In this document: piece after piece, positions 53,327 through 61,836 of the stretch | Numbering within the stretch: position 1 is the first letter of the stretch | How the letters are laid out: every line of letters starts with the position of its first letter | Source of the DNA: Bacillus pumilus | GTDB lineage: Bacteria > Bacillota > Bacilli > Bacillales > Bacillaceae | Reading direction: 5' to 3' | Assembly (NCBI RefSeq): GCF_024498355.1 | Contig: NZ_CP101833.1 | Span: 1,779,001-1,843,000, forward strand | Length of the DNA: 64,000 nt | Translations under genes and position numbers: made by a program | Notes under the pieces: model-generated | Databases searched by the model: none | What the model was told of the DNA's origin: nothing | What the model saw: only the letters and a program-made list of their open reading frames with translations

Positions 53327-54148
53327 CTATGAGGGTGTCGATTGCTTTTTCATATATTGGGATAATTCCATAATCATTGCACCCATTCTCTCAAGTGACG
53401 GGGCAAGAATGCGGTCTATTCCCTCTTCTTTTAAAGCTTCAGCTGTTACTTTTCCGACAGCCACTGCCAGTACTTGCTGCTCAAATAGATTTTGCAGTTC
53501 TTCTTTTCTGCCCCATTCTTCTGCTAGTTTAAAAAAGGCATGAACCTGGACAGCGGTCGTAAAACAGACGGCATGGACTTTCCCATCTTTCATTTCTTGA
53601 AGCAAGGTTTCAGCAGCCTCTGGTTCAGGAGGCGTGTGCTGATAGGGTAATAGCGGCAAAACATCTGCCCCCTTATCATGTAAAAACTGCATGAGAGCTG
53701 GCGCATTTTCGCCGTGAAGCTGAACCATGACCCGTTTGCCTTGAAACTCTTTGTCTTCAAGCTTTGAGATGAGGTCACGAACGGTTCCATCTTCATCCGA
53801 AACATCTGGCTGAATTCCGAGTTTTTTGAGAGCAGCAAAGGTTTTGTACCCTCTTGAAGCGATGTGGGCTTTTGATAAAATGTTCATAAATGCTTCTCCG
53901 AGAGTTAGTTCTTCTGCACTCTCAATTAATGTATTTGTGCCGATGCCTGTTGTTAAAATCACCCAGTCAGCCCCTTGTTTCACAAAGGTTTCGATGCCTG
54001 GTTTTAACTCCTCTTTGGCTAAAAACACTGTTCCTTGAAGAGAGCGAATAACGGCTTGTCCTCCTTGCTTTTCAACAAGTGTACGCATTTCTTCTGTTTT
54101 TCTCGTTCCACAAATGGCAATCGTTTTTCCAGCTAAGCCTTTACTCAT
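53327..54148 (-). CDS. Uroporphyrinogen-III synthase-like protein (HemD paralogue)
   Basis: HemD-fold protein of 273 aa, similar in form to B. subtilis YjjA. Two alternating Rossmann-like lobes are visible: KTIAICGTRKTEEMRTLVEK, GADWVILTTGIGTNTLIESA, KRVMVQLHGENAPALMQFL and LAVAVGKVTAEALKEEGI. HemD catalyses cyclisation of hydroxymethylbilane and tolerates very low sequence conservation, so activity cannot be read from motifs. It is isolated from other heme genes. A role in siroheme supply for the nitrite and sulfite reductases in this window is only a guess. AGAGGG precedes the ATG. Confidence 0.78.
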   Translation of the reverse strand: MSKGLAGKTIAICGTRKTEEMRTLVEKQGGQAVIRSLQGTVFLAKEELKPGIETFVKQGADWVILTTGIGTNTLIESAEELTLGEAFMNILSKAHIASRGYKTFAALKKLGIQPDVSDEDGTVRDLISKLEDKEFQGKRVMVQLHGENAPALMQFLHDKGADVLPLLPYQHTPPEPEAAETLLQEMKDGKVHAVCFTTAVQVHAFFKLAEEWGRKEELQNLFEQQVLAVAVGKVTAEALKEEGIDRILAPSLERMGAMIMELSQYMKKQSTPS

Positions 54149-54233
54149 TCTATCCCTCTTTTTCTATTACATATGATATGTATTAAATATAGATTTATTT
54201 GGAAGAGGTTGCAAGTGTCTACTAAAAAAGAGC

Positions 54234-54262
54234 TTGACGTTTCTGTGGAATTCGAGTATCTT
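54234..54262 (+). promoter_or_regulatory. Sigma-A promoter of the acetate transporter gene
   Basis: -35 TTGACG (54234-54239), 17-nt spacer, -10 TATCTT (54257-54262), 28 nt upstream of the ATG, with AGGAGG in between. Confidence 0.65.
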
Positions 54263-54290
54263 TTGTAAGTGCAAATTGTAGGAGGTCATT

Positions 54291-54911
54291 ATGGAAAAAC
54301 AGAATGTTCAAGCAATTCGATTATCAATTGCAGACCCAACACCACTTGGTTTGTTTGGTTTAGCAATGGTGACGCTCGTTGCGTCCTCACAAAAACTAGG
54401 AATCACAGATGGCACTTCCCTTATTTTACCTTGGGCTATCTTCCTTGGAGGAATCGCGCAGCTTATTGCGTCCATACAAGATTCAAAGCATCAGAATACT
54501 TTTGGTGCCACTGCCTTTGGCGCATTCGGTCTTTTTTGGATGGGCGTTGGAACGACTTGGCTCATTCAAGCCGGCGTTTTTGGGAAAACGCTTGCGGGAG
54601 CTGCGGATCCAAAACAACTAGGTTTTGCTTTTATTGGTTATTTGATTTTCAGCTTGTTTATGACGATTGGTGCAATGGAAACACATAAAGTGTTATTTTT
54701 GATTTTCGTCTTTATTGATTTCTTATTTATCGGTCTTTCCCTTAGCTCGTTTGGTGTGATGTACGATGTGACCCATACTATTGCAGGCGTTTCAGAACTG
54801 ATCATTTCCCTGCTTTCGTTTTATGGTTCAGCAGCTGTTGTCCTCAATACACATTTTGGCCGTACTGTGCTGCCAGTTGGACAACCATTTCGCATTTTTA
54901 TAAAAGCATAA
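54291..54911 (+). CDS. Acetate/succinate uptake transporter (SatP/YaaH, GPR1-FUN34 family)
   Basis: Six-TM transporter of 206 aa. The family motif is the N-terminal DPTPLGLFGLAMVTLV (NPxPLGL-like). GGIAQLIASIQDSKHQNTFGATAFGAFG and YDVTHTIAGVSELIISLLSFYG are conserved. It imports acetate or other short monocarboxylates with protons. AGGAGG is 6 nt before the ATG. It is monocistronic with a promoter and terminator of its own; acetate uptake would suit a cell with acyl-CoA synthetase genes. Confidence 0.9.
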   Translation: MEKQNVQAIRLSIADPTPLGLFGLAMVTLVASSQKLGITDGTSLILPWAIFLGGIAQLIASIQDSKHQNTFGATAFGAFGLFWMGVGTTWLIQAGVFGKTLAGAADPKQLGFAFIGYLIFSLFMTIGAMETHKVLFLIFVFIDFLFIGLSLSSFGVMYDVTHTIAGVSELIISLLSFYGSAAVVLNTHFGRTVLPVGQPFRIFIKA

Positions 54912-54946
54912 ATCAAAAAGAACTGCTCTGTGCAGTTCTTTTTGAT
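54912..54946. terminator. Bidirectional terminator
   Basis: Perfect 15-bp stem ATCAAAAAGAACTGC/GCAGTTCTTTTTGAT, loop TCTGT, with T runs on both strands; convergent genes. Confidence 0.93.
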
Positions 54947-54948
54947 GC

Positions 54949-55965
54949 TTATTTTTGTTCCTCTTGAAATATCTCTCCGATGATTTCATAAGAGCGCATT
55001 CTTTCTTGATGATCAAACATATCAGAATTAATCATGACTTCGTCTGCTTGAGTGGCTTCAATAAAGGCTTCCAATTCTTTTTTCACCTTTTGTTTATCCC
55101 CGATCATTGTCGAACTTAATTGTTCATCAACCATCGCTTTTTCATAAGGACTCCAAAGGCCATCCATACTGTCAACAGGGGCCTTGAGTTTTCCTGGAGT
55201 ATTGCGAATGAGACTCAAAAACCGCTGATAATGGGAGGTTGCCAAATATTCAGCTCGCTCTGTTTGATCAGCAGCAAAAACCGTCACACCCACCATGGCA
55301 TAAGGCTCTTTTAACACATCAGAAGGTTTAAATGATTGTCTGTACAATTCTAATGCAGGAATTGTATTTTTAGGTGAAAAATGTGCAGCAAAGGCAAACG
55401 GCAGCCCAAGTTCTCCTGCAAGCCTTGCGCTAAAACCGCTTGAACCAAGGAGCCAAATGGGAATTTCCAGTCCCTCACCTGGAACGGCCCTTACATGTTT
55501 TTTGACCTGACCGGTCGGTTTGAAATATTGCCGAAGCTCTTCAAGCTGCTCCGGGAAATCTTCTCCATTATGAAGATTACGTCTGAGAGCTCTTGCCGTT
55601 AACTGATCCGTTCCCGGTGCTCTGCCAAGACCTAAATCAATTCTCCCAGGATACAATGTCTCAAGTGTTCCAAACTGCTCTGCAATGATAAGTGATGAGT
55701 GGTTTGGAAGCATAATACCGCCAGAACCCACCCGAATTTTTTCGGTTCCTCCCGCAATATATCCAATCAAAACAGACGTTGCAGAACTCGCAACCCCTTC
55801 CATATTGTGATGTTCTGCAAGCCAGTATCTATGATAGCCCCACTTCTCCACCTTTTTTGCTAGATCCATACTATGCTCAAAAGACTCTTTAATGGTGCCG
55901 CCTTCTGTTACAGAGGATAAATTTAAAACAGAATATGCAGTGCGCTGTAAAACTGATTGACTCAT
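54949..55965 (-). CDS. LLM-class flavin-dependent oxidoreductase (luciferase-like)
   Basis: Monooxygenase of about 338 aa, close to B. subtilis YceB. TIM barrel with the family segments [77 protein letters not shown] and [27 protein letters not shown]. It uses reduced flavin supplied by a partner. Start taken at ATG 55965 after a weak GGGGA site; 55989 and 55980 also possible. Substrate unknown. Monocistronic, before a strong terminator. Confidence 0.87.
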   Translation of the reverse strand: MSQSVLQRTAYSVLNLSSVTEGGTIKESFEHSMDLAKKVEKWGYHRYWLAEHHNMEGVASSATSVLIGYIAGGTEKIRVGSGGIMLPNHSSLIIAEQFGTLETLYPGRIDLGLGRAPGTDQLTARALRRNLHNGEDFPEQLEELRQYFKPTGQVKKHVRAVPGEGLEIPIWLLGSSGFSARLAGELGLPFAFAAHFSPKNTIPALELYRQSFKPSDVLKEPYAMVGVTVFAADQTERAEYLATSHYQRFLSLIRNTPGKLKAPVDSMDGLWSPYEKAMVDEQLSSTMIGDKQKVKKELEAFIEATQADEVMINSDMFDHQERMRSYEIIGEIFQEEQK

Positions 55966-56148
55966 AAATGATGTCCCCATTTCTGTCAAAAATCATACTA
56001 GTTTCATACTTTCAACACCATAACATAAAATCGTTTAACTTTTAAATCATTTGATTCGATGATTTTCGAAATGATGAATTTCTAGGTTTTACTTCCGATT
56101 TGAAAATTCGCACATAGAACGAAATATCAACTTTAGGAGGTGGGCAAT

Positions 56149-56575
56149 TTGTATAATCAATTCGATCACAAATGTCCCTTATGCGGTAATATCATGAGAG
56201 CAGCCTCATTACAAAAGATCACAGCATGACCTTCCTCAAAGAAAAGACTGTCCATTCGTCAGACAAAAACATCCAAAACAAATCGCCTCAGAAGTAAATC
56301 AGCCTTTGTCACATTGCAAAAGGAGAAAAACGTGAAAGCCAAATCAAACAATTGGAAGAAGAGGTTCAGCAGGCCCCGCTGGACCGGCCGGCGGTTTAAG
56401 CAATTTAACAGCTGGAAATACGATTTCACTTCAGCTTTTAGGAGCCGTTGTAACAGCTGTTTTGGTAGGCCATGGTGGTGCTGCTGGTGCTACTTTGACA
56501 TCATACAGCTCAGCTAAACTAAAAAAGAAACGCTTTTTCAGCCTTTCTAAGATTGTTGACAAAGGGCTAAAATGA
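56149..56575 (+). pseudogene. Broken CxxC / Gly-Pro-rich gene with several frameshifts
   Basis: Begins with AGGAGGTGG 5-6 nt before a TTG at 56149, reading LYNQFDHKCPLCGNIMRA (a zinc-knuckle-like CxxC) until a TGA at 56227. The other frames then contain, in order, DLPQRKDCPFVRQKH (with another Cys), KGEKRESQIKQLEEEVQQ (coiled-coil-like) and AGPAGPAGGLSNLTAGNT, leading to a hydrophobic SLQLLGAVVTAVLVGHGGAAG and a basic tail LKKKRFFSLSKIVDKGLK ending at TGA 56573. The start is in frame 1 and the end in another, so at least one and probably three shifts break one ancestral reading frame of about 140 codons. A perfect 16-bp terminator follows directly, so the locus is a real transcription unit. 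Family not identified; a small spore-surface or collagen-like protein is a guess. Confidence 0.6.
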
Positions 56576-56596
56576 TCTTTATTTTAGCCCTTTGTC
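56558..56596 (+). terminator. Strong terminator after the broken CxxC gene
   Basis: Perfect 16-bp stem GACAAAGGGCTAAAAT/ATTTTAGCCCTTTGTC with a 7-nt loop, then TTCTTTTC. It contains the final stop codon. Confidence 0.88.
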
Positions 56597-56650
56597 TTCT
56601 TTTCAGCACTTCGTTTGCGATGGAACAAAACTTCCCAATGTTTAGTGTCG

Positions 56651-58018
56651 TTATGATTGAACAAGTGCAACGATTTGTTTTTTCTTCCATACCAATCGAT
56701 AGTAGCCATATTGAAGTAATAAGTTCACAAAGAAAGCTGCAGGATAGCCTATCCAGATTCCCTTGATACCAAGAGATGTATAGTGTGATAGCACATAAGC
56801 AACTGGTACTTCAACAAGCCAAATGGAACAAATACTAAAGATCGTCGGCCATAGAACCGTACCACTAGCTCTCATCGTGGCTGCAACGATTTGAGCCGTC
56901 CCAAATATGAGATAGCTCCATAGTGTAATGACAACCAAACTATACGCAATATCAATCGTCCCAGGATCTGTTAAAAAGATGGATAAAATCTGCGGTGCAA
57001 ATATATAGACGAAAATAATGATCAATCCGCCTATGGCGAAGTTTAGTCCCAGCCCAATTTTAATGACATCTTTGAGACGATTCATATTCCCTGCACCAAT
57101 GAATTGTGCTGCAAAGATAGAGACCGCAATACCAAGACTCACTGCCGGCATCTGTACGTAACTCACGACCTGATTGACAACACCATAGGCAGCTGTCGCC
57201 TGTGATCCATAATCGTTTACAAAAGAAATGACAGCAATTTCTGATAAAGAAATGAGAATCATATTCATACTTGAAGGAATACTTAGCTTTAATAACGTTT
57301 TTAATAGTTCCCCTTTCATCAATAAATGCTTTCTAACCGACGCATCGATGCGCAGCGGGTGTTTTGTTTTATATAGATAGATATGCAGAATAATGAACGT
57401 CACAATTGTTGAAATCACAGAGGAATACGCAGCTCCGTATAAACCAAAAGCCGGCAGTCCGAGCCAGCCGAATAATAAAATTGGCAGCAGCAACATATTC
57501 GTTGCGGTGCTAATCATTAAGAAATAAAAAGGCGTTTTCGAATCCCCTGTCCCTCGTAAAAAGGTCGTATAAACAAAATATAGAAATAAGATCGGCATTG
57601 AGAAGAATAGAATTCTGGCATATGCTGCACTTTCCTCCACAATATTTGTGGGTGTTCCCATTAGATTTAGGATATCTGTTGCGAATAAACCTCCAATGAT
57701 AGCTAAAGAAAGTCCGATCAAAAAGGTGAACGAAAGCGTTGTGCCAATAATTTCTTTTAATCTCTGTTCATTTTTTGCTCCATATGCTTGTCCAATTAGG
57801 ATGGAGCTTCCTGATCCAATTCCAATGGAAAATGAAACGAGTAAAAAGAAAAGCGGAAAGAATGCAGAAATAGCAGCTACTGCATCCTCTCCAATCCATC
57901 TGCCGACAAGTACTATGGACACAAGCTGTCCGATTGATTGCAAAATATTGCTTAGCAAAAGTGGAATGAGAAAAATGGACATGGTTTTTACTAAAGATTG
58001 ATTGTTATCTAACGACAT
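56651..58018 (-). CDS. MATE-family multidrug exporter
   Basis: Na+- or H+-coupled exporter of 455 aa with 12 predicted TM helices in two repeats: MSIFLIPLLLSNILQSIGQL ... SIGIGSGSSILIGQAYGAKN in the first half, LKLSIPSSMNMILISLSEIAV and LGIAVSIFAAQFIGAGN in the second. The repeat signature QAYGAKNE/QFIGAGNM is the MATE hallmark. The tail is basic (RLVWKKKQIVALVQS). AAGGAG precedes the ATG. It lies 19 nt downstream of dacC and may be cotranscribed. Confidence 0.9.
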   Translation of the reverse strand: MSLDNNQSLVKTMSIFLIPLLLSNILQSIGQLVSIVLVGRWIGEDAVAAISAFFPLFFLLVSFSIGIGSGSSILIGQAYGAKNEQRLKEIIGTTLSFTFLIGLSLAIIGGLFATDILNLMGTPTNIVEESAAYARILFFSMPILFLYFVYTTFLRGTGDSKTPFYFLMISTATNMLLLPILLFGWLGLPAFGLYGAAYSSVISTIVTFIILHIYLYKTKHPLRIDASVRKHLLMKGELLKTLLKLSIPSSMNMILISLSEIAVISFVNDYGSQATAAYGVVNQVVSYVQMPAVSLGIAVSIFAAQFIGAGNMNRLKDVIKIGLGLNFAIGGLIIIFVYIFAPQILSIFLTDPGTIDIAYSLVVITLWSYLIFGTAQIVAATMRASGTVLWPTIFSICSIWLVEVPVAYVLSHYTSLGIKGIWIGYPAAFFVNLLLQYGYYRLVWKKKQIVALVQS

Positions 58019-58037
58019 GATGGTTCTCCTTCTCTGT

Positions 58038-59522
58038 CTAAAGATCCTCAGCTAAGATGCTGACAATACGGTCTTCTATATCCTTTCCTTTTTCGTCATC
58101 TACAAGATGGTTTAATAGGATAGAAAAAGCGAGCGTCTTTCCGCTCTGCGTTTCAATATATCCAGAAAGTGTGCTGACCGTTGTTAATGATCCCGTTTTC
58201 GCACGTACTTTTTCTAGTGTAGCTGGTTCTTTCAATCTGTTTCTTAACGTTCCTCCCACCATTCGTTCACTTGCCCCTGCTAACGGAAGCGCATGTTCAT
58301 AGGTCTTAAACCATTTTTTCTTTTGAATGTTTGTTAAAAATAAAGTGAATTGATTTGCAGAGACAAGGTTAATAGGTGATATGCCCGATCCATCTCGCAG
58401 CACTGCAAGTGAAGGATCGAAGCCAAAAGCAGGAAGCCGATCATACATCACGTCCAGCCCATCTTCAAAGCTCCCTTTGTTCTTCACTTGTTTGCCAAGT
58501 TCCTTAAGCAAAATTTCTGCATGGGTATTGTTGCTTAATTTCATCATTGGGATAAGCAGCTCTGATAAAGGCATAGATGAATGAGAAGCGATTTTCTTGG
58601 CTCTTTTAGGAACGTGTTTTGTTTTGAGCGGTCCTTTTACCTGAATCCCTTCAGCTTTTAGCGCTCGTTTCATTAAATCTAAAGCATAGGTTGTCGGCTC
58701 CCATAATGCTACCCATTGTCTAGATGAACTTGCTTTAAGCGGAATGGTTCCAGTCAAAGTAATCTTGTTTGTGCCGTGAGAGCGCTTAAAAGAGATCTTC
58801 TTTTTTCCGCCTTCTGGCACAGTTTTCACTCGATTGATGACTTGAGCAACATCAGTCTTCGGGATCATCTCATAGGTGGCTTTCTGCCCTGCTTTCTTTC
58901 CTGGCTTTACTTCGAGAATAATGGTTCCTGCATCATAATCTTGATTCGGTGAAGCGGTGAGAGCAGATATTTGTGCGCCGTAATATTGATCCTCATCACT
59001 CCACGGCAAATCAATGGAATATCTCGTGTCATCAAACCAAGTGTCATCTGCCGCAAGCTGCCCGTGAACTGTATGTATTCCAGCCTTTTTGACTTGTTTG
59101 GCAAGTGTTGCAAAATCCTCCTCTAATAAAGTCGGATCTCCAGTGCCGCGAAGATAAAGGTTGCCATGTAACGTTTTCTTTTGAATAGAACCATCCATCC
59201 AGATGTCTGTAGAAAAAGTGTGTGTTTCTCCAAGTATATCAAGGGCGATGGCTGATGTGAGCAGTTTCATATTAGAAGCCGGAGTAAGACGGATATCAGC
59301 TTGATGTTCATAAAGAAGAGAAGTGTCAGAAGTATCGCGGACGCTGATGCCGGAGATAGCGCCCTCTAAGTCAGGTGCTGTTCGTATGAATTCGTCTAAA
59401 GCTGTGATCCATTTTGATTGATCATCACGAGCTGTGAGTGGTTCATCTTTTACTGAAAAAGGGAGAAATAAAATCGACAGGATACATATTTGTAAAAACA
59501 TGAACTGTGAAAAACGCTTCAC
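58038..59522 (-). CDS. dacC: D-alanyl-D-alanine carboxypeptidase/endopeptidase PBP4a
   Basis: Class-C penicillin-binding protein of 494 aa (B. subtilis DacC is 491) that trims peptidoglycan stem peptides and cross-links. Signal peptide VKRFSQFMFLQICILSILF. Active-site motifs: SxxK in LTPASNMKLLTS (Ser about residue 82), SxN in MKLSNNTHAEI and KTG in VRAKTGSLTTVS. The long insert between SxxK and SxN is typical of the PBP4/DacB group. Start is GTG 59522 with AGGAGG 6 nt upstream; the ATG at 59579 would add a non-signal-like leader. Its sigma-A promoter (59571-59599) embeds a LexA-box-like palindrome. Confidence 0.94.
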   Translation of the reverse strand: MKRFSQFMFLQICILSILFLPFSVKDEPLTARDDQSKWITALDEFIRTAPDLEGAISGISVRDTSDTSLLYEHQADIRLTPASNMKLLTSAIALDILGETHTFSTDIWMDGSIQKKTLHGNLYLRGTGDPTLLEEDFATLAKQVKKAGIHTVHGQLAADDTWFDDTRYSIDLPWSDEDQYYGAQISALTASPNQDYDAGTIILEVKPGKKAGQKATYEMIPKTDVAQVINRVKTVPEGGKKKISFKRSHGTNKITLTGTIPLKASSSRQWVALWEPTTYALDLMKRALKAEGIQVKGPLKTKHVPKRAKKIASHSSMPLSELLIPMMKLSNNTHAEILLKELGKQVKNKGSFEDGLDVMYDRLPAFGFDPSLAVLRDGSGISPINLVSANQFTLFLTNIQKKKWFKTYEHALPLAGASERMVGGTLRNRLKEPATLEKVRAKTGSLTTVSTLSGYIETQSGKTLAFSILLNHLVDDEKGKDIEDRIVSILAEDL

Positions 59523-59570
59523 GCAATTCCTCCTTTTTAGGGCAGCAGCCAATTTTAGAAGATTATGTTC

Positions 59571-59599
59571 ATTATACACAAAAGAACGTTTGTTCTCAA
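59571..59599 (-). promoter_or_regulatory. dacC promoter with embedded LexA-like palindrome
   Basis: On the minus strand, -35 TTGAGA, 17-nt spacer, -10 TATAAT. AGAACAAACGTTCT (59583-59596) overlaps the -35 and spacer. The core GAAC-N4-GTTC matches the Bacillus SOS box CGAACRNRYGTTYG exactly in the core; only the two outermost bases differ. Confidence 0.6.
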
Positions 59600-59618
59600 A
59601 GGTTTTTTAAACAGAAAA

Positions 59619-59644
59619 GTCAGCTTTCTTTGACGAAAACTGAC
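59619..59644 (-). terminator. Weak terminator after the pectinesterase gene
   Basis: GTCAGTTTT and AAAGCTGAC pair imperfectly on the minus strand, followed by TTTTCTG. Confidence 0.45.
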
Positions 59645-59651
59645 AAGCCCT

Positions 59652-60632
59652 TTACCTCTTTTCTGGATTCCAGCCGTCGGTGCCGCTAACGACAGCCTGA
59701 ACCGTGATTTGACTTGCTTCGTTTTTTGTTAATATCGTTGACCATTTCACCCGATTTGTCACATTACCCCCTGCTCCCGTTGATCCATATTCTTTGTAAC
59801 GGGCAGTTCTTTCATTGTCACGGTTATTCCAATTATGCCAGCCCTCTGTTTTGATATGATCTTCCATTTTTGTATGGAGAAACGTCACAGCGGAATGAGG
59901 TCTCCACGGACGGCCTAAATAAACAGATTGAGCAGCTGCCGTTCCTTTTTTTAGCGTGGAATCAATGAAAACGTATCCGTACCTTTGCGCTTCTGTTGTG
60001 GATGCCGCAGTAATATACCCATTTCCAAGACTTTTTATTTCAGCTTTTTTAAACACAGCCGTGGCTGAACCAAAAATGAAATCGACCGTTCCCTCAATAT
60101 AGCAGTTTTCGTAATATTGCCGGCCAGTGCCTGTTGCATAAAGCGTATCTTGATAGCCAAGGACACGTACTTGCTTGAACGCTGCCCGGTCTCCAGACAC
60201 ATAAAGGGCCACAGCCTGACCTGCATGTCTTCCAGCTGTATTTTGAAAGGTGATATTTTCTGCATAAAAGTCGTTCGCACGAATCATTGTGCTCGAGCTA
60301 TTTGTCGTGCTGCCAGTGCTTGCATTTGTATCATCATACGTCAGAATCGTCTTGTACTGATTTTCTCCGATAAAGGACACGTACGGCTTATTTTGCGGAA
60401 GGAGGATCTTTTCTTTATAAACACCATTCTTCAAAAATATCGTCGTTGGCTGTTGATTGTTTGCTGGAATCGCATCAATAGCGGACTGAACGGTTCGAAA
60501 TGAACCATTTCCTTTTTGATCGACCACAAGGACACGGTTCGTTTGATTCTTGTGTCCACCTGCTTGAAGTGAAGCCGAGTCCAAAAGGAAGAAAGACAAT
60601 ACCATCACAAGCAGTACTTTTCCATACTGCAT
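59652..60632 (-). CDS. Secreted pectin methylesterase (CE8)
   Basis: Removes methyl groups from pectin outside the cell. The 326-aa product has a signal peptide (KVLLVMVLSFFLLDSASLQA) and a right-handed beta-helix with CE8 motifs: GNGSFRTVQSAIDAIP, LGYQDTLYAT (oxyanion Gln and first Asp), GTVDFIFGSATAVF (nucleophile Asp) and YLGRPWRPHS (Arg). Start ATG 60632, 6 nt after GGAGGAGA; GTG 60635 is less likely. A cre-like site 21 bp upstream suggests CcpA repression. Confidence 0.93.
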   Translation of the reverse strand: MQYGKVLLVMVLSFFLLDSASLQAGGHKNQTNRVLVVDQKGNGSFRTVQSAIDAIPANNQQPTTIFLKNGVYKEKILLPQNKPYVSFIGENQYKTILTYDDTNASTGSTTNSSSTMIRANDFYAENITFQNTAGRHAGQAVALYVSGDRAAFKQVRVLGYQDTLYATGTGRQYYENCYIEGTVDFIFGSATAVFKKAEIKSLGNGYITAASTTEAQRYGYVFIDSTLKKGTAAAQSVYLGRPWRPHSAVTFLHTKMEDHIKTEGWHNWNNRDNERTARYKEYGSTGAGGNVTNRVKWSTILTKNEASQITVQAVVSGTDGWNPEKR

Positions 60633-60652
60633 CACACATCTCCTCCTTATTT

Positions 60653-60666
60653 TGTGAACGTTTTCA
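60653..60666 (+). promoter_or_regulatory. cre-like site upstream of the pectinesterase gene
   Basis: TGTGAACGTTTTCA, one mismatch from the CcpA consensus, just before the ribosome site; such a position would block transcription elongation or initiation. Confidence 0.6.
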
Positions 60667-60704
60667 TTGAAGCATTCTTTTTGATCTTATTCATTCACCA
60701 CACG

Positions 60705-60741
60705 AAAAAACACCCACCGCGTTATGTTGTGGATGTTTTTT
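60705..60741 (-). terminator. Terminator overlapping the YetF-like gene end
   Basis: AAAAAACATCCAC pairs with GTGGGTGTTTTTT (one mismatch) on the minus strand, including the last codons of the 60722 gene. Confidence 0.8.
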
Positions 60742-61423
60742 CAGATTTTTCATATTTCATCGCATAAAATCCTTCATTTTCAATCCATTCACAAAATAGG
60801 ACTTCTTTATAGGAAGAAATGTGCTGCTTTTTTAATTGCCTGCGCAGCCATGTCTCATCAAATCCAGCTTCCTGTAAGTCTTGTCTTAAGATTTCCCCGT
60901 CGATAATAAACGTTCTAGGCAATTTGACTTCTTTTCCTTTCACGTTCACATCTTCTGCTGTGGCTGGTGCGTATTTCATTTTCGGAAGAACGCTGACAGA
61001 GCCGTCCGTTTCTAAAATCGCATATTCAATTTCGTGAAGAGCAAAATGTCCTTTCGCTCGTATAAGCGTCTGCAGCTGATTTAAATCAAGCATATTCTTC
61101 TTCAAGCGATTGTAGCGAATGTTCCCCTTATCAATCACAAGTGTTGGTCTTCCTTCTAAAAGAGCCCGAATGGATTTAAATCTTTGCGAAAGCCATTCAA
61201 CTGTGTAAATTAAAACGCCCCATATCGCAACAGCAAATAAAATGTGCTGAATCTTGACTTCTGGATCAAAGATGGCGTTTCCGACCATTTCCCCTAAAAT
61301 CAGCGCAGAAATAAAATCAAACGGCGTGATTTGTGCAAATTGTGTTTTCCCTAATAATTTTGTAATAAAAAATAAGGCGGAAAATCCAATAAAGAGTTCA
61401 ACTAAAATACTCAAAAACGGCAC
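60722..61423 (-). CDS. DUF421 membrane protein (YetF/YrbG-like)
   Basis: 233-aa membrane protein. Three N-terminal TM segments (SILVELFIGFSALFFITKLL; FISALILGEMVGNAIF; ILFAVAIWGVLIYTVEWL) precede a cytoplasmic YetF domain with RALLEGRPTLVIDKGNIRY and MLDLNQLQTLIRAKG, as in the B. subtilis YetF, YkjA and YrbG paralogues, which have been linked to spore inner-membrane properties. Start is GTG at 61423 following AAAGGAAG. Monocistronic. Confidence 0.88.
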   Translation of the reverse strand: MPFLSILVELFIGFSALFFITKLLGKTQFAQITPFDFISALILGEMVGNAIFDPEVKIQHILFAVAIWGVLIYTVEWLSQRFKSIRALLEGRPTLVIDKGNIRYNRLKKNMLDLNQLQTLIRAKGHFALHEIEYAILETDGSVSVLPKMKYAPATAEDVNVKGKEVKLPRTFIIDGEILRQDLQEAGFDETWLRRQLKKQHISSYKEVLFCEWIENEGFYAMKYEKSEKTSTT

Positions 61424-61489
61424 AGAGCTTCCTTCCTTTCTTGCTGCATTTACTTACAGCATATACATGAAAAGAAGGATCTAAACAGT

Positions 61490-61813
61490 TTATGAGGGCA
61501 ATAAAATAAAGACATTTTCCCCCTCAACCAATGTTTCATACGTTTTGACGCATCCGTGATCTGGTGCTTGAACGTTACCTGATGAAAGATCGATTTTCCA
61601 ATCATGCATCGGACAGAAAACATGATCTCCGCTCACCATTCCTTCAGCCAGTACGCCGCCTTTATGAGGACAGCGATTTTCAATGGCTTTGAACTGCTTG
61701 TTAGAGGTTTGAAAAACAGCTAATTCAATTGTATCGGCTGCGACTGTTTTCCCTAGCTGCAGCGGAAAATCTGATATGGTACCAATGTGAACTTTCACAA
61801 CGGAAACTGTCAT
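61490..61813 (-). CDS. nasE: Nitrite reductase small subunit (Rieske type)
   Basis: 107-aa Rieske-like [2Fe-2S] protein. The cluster ligands are in [14 protein letters not shown] (CxH) and [16 protein letters not shown] (CxxH). It pairs with NasD in assimilatory NADH-nitrite reductase. AAGGGAT precedes the ATG by 8 nt. It follows nasD by 23 nt. The siroheme gene nasF that follows in B. subtilis is not here. Confidence 0.93.
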   Translation of the reverse strand: MTVSVVKVHIGTISDFPLQLGKTVAADTIELAVFQTSNKQFKAIENRCPHKGGVLAEGMVSGDHVFCPMHDWKIDLSSGNVQAPDHGCVKTYETLVEGENVFILLPS

Positions 61814-61836
61814 CTGATCTCATCCCTTCAATTGAT

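Noticed and set aside
56314..56517. 67-aa frame rich in Trp, Arg and Cys, possibly a small peptide gene
   Set aside because: It is an off-frame reading of the coiled and Gly-Pro segments of the broken gene and ends in a meaningless Trp/Cys-rich tail.
60117..60503. Rightward 128-aa Cys-rich frame inside the pectinesterase gene
   Set aside because: Shadow of the pectinesterase; no ribosome site and composition unlike Bacillus proteins.
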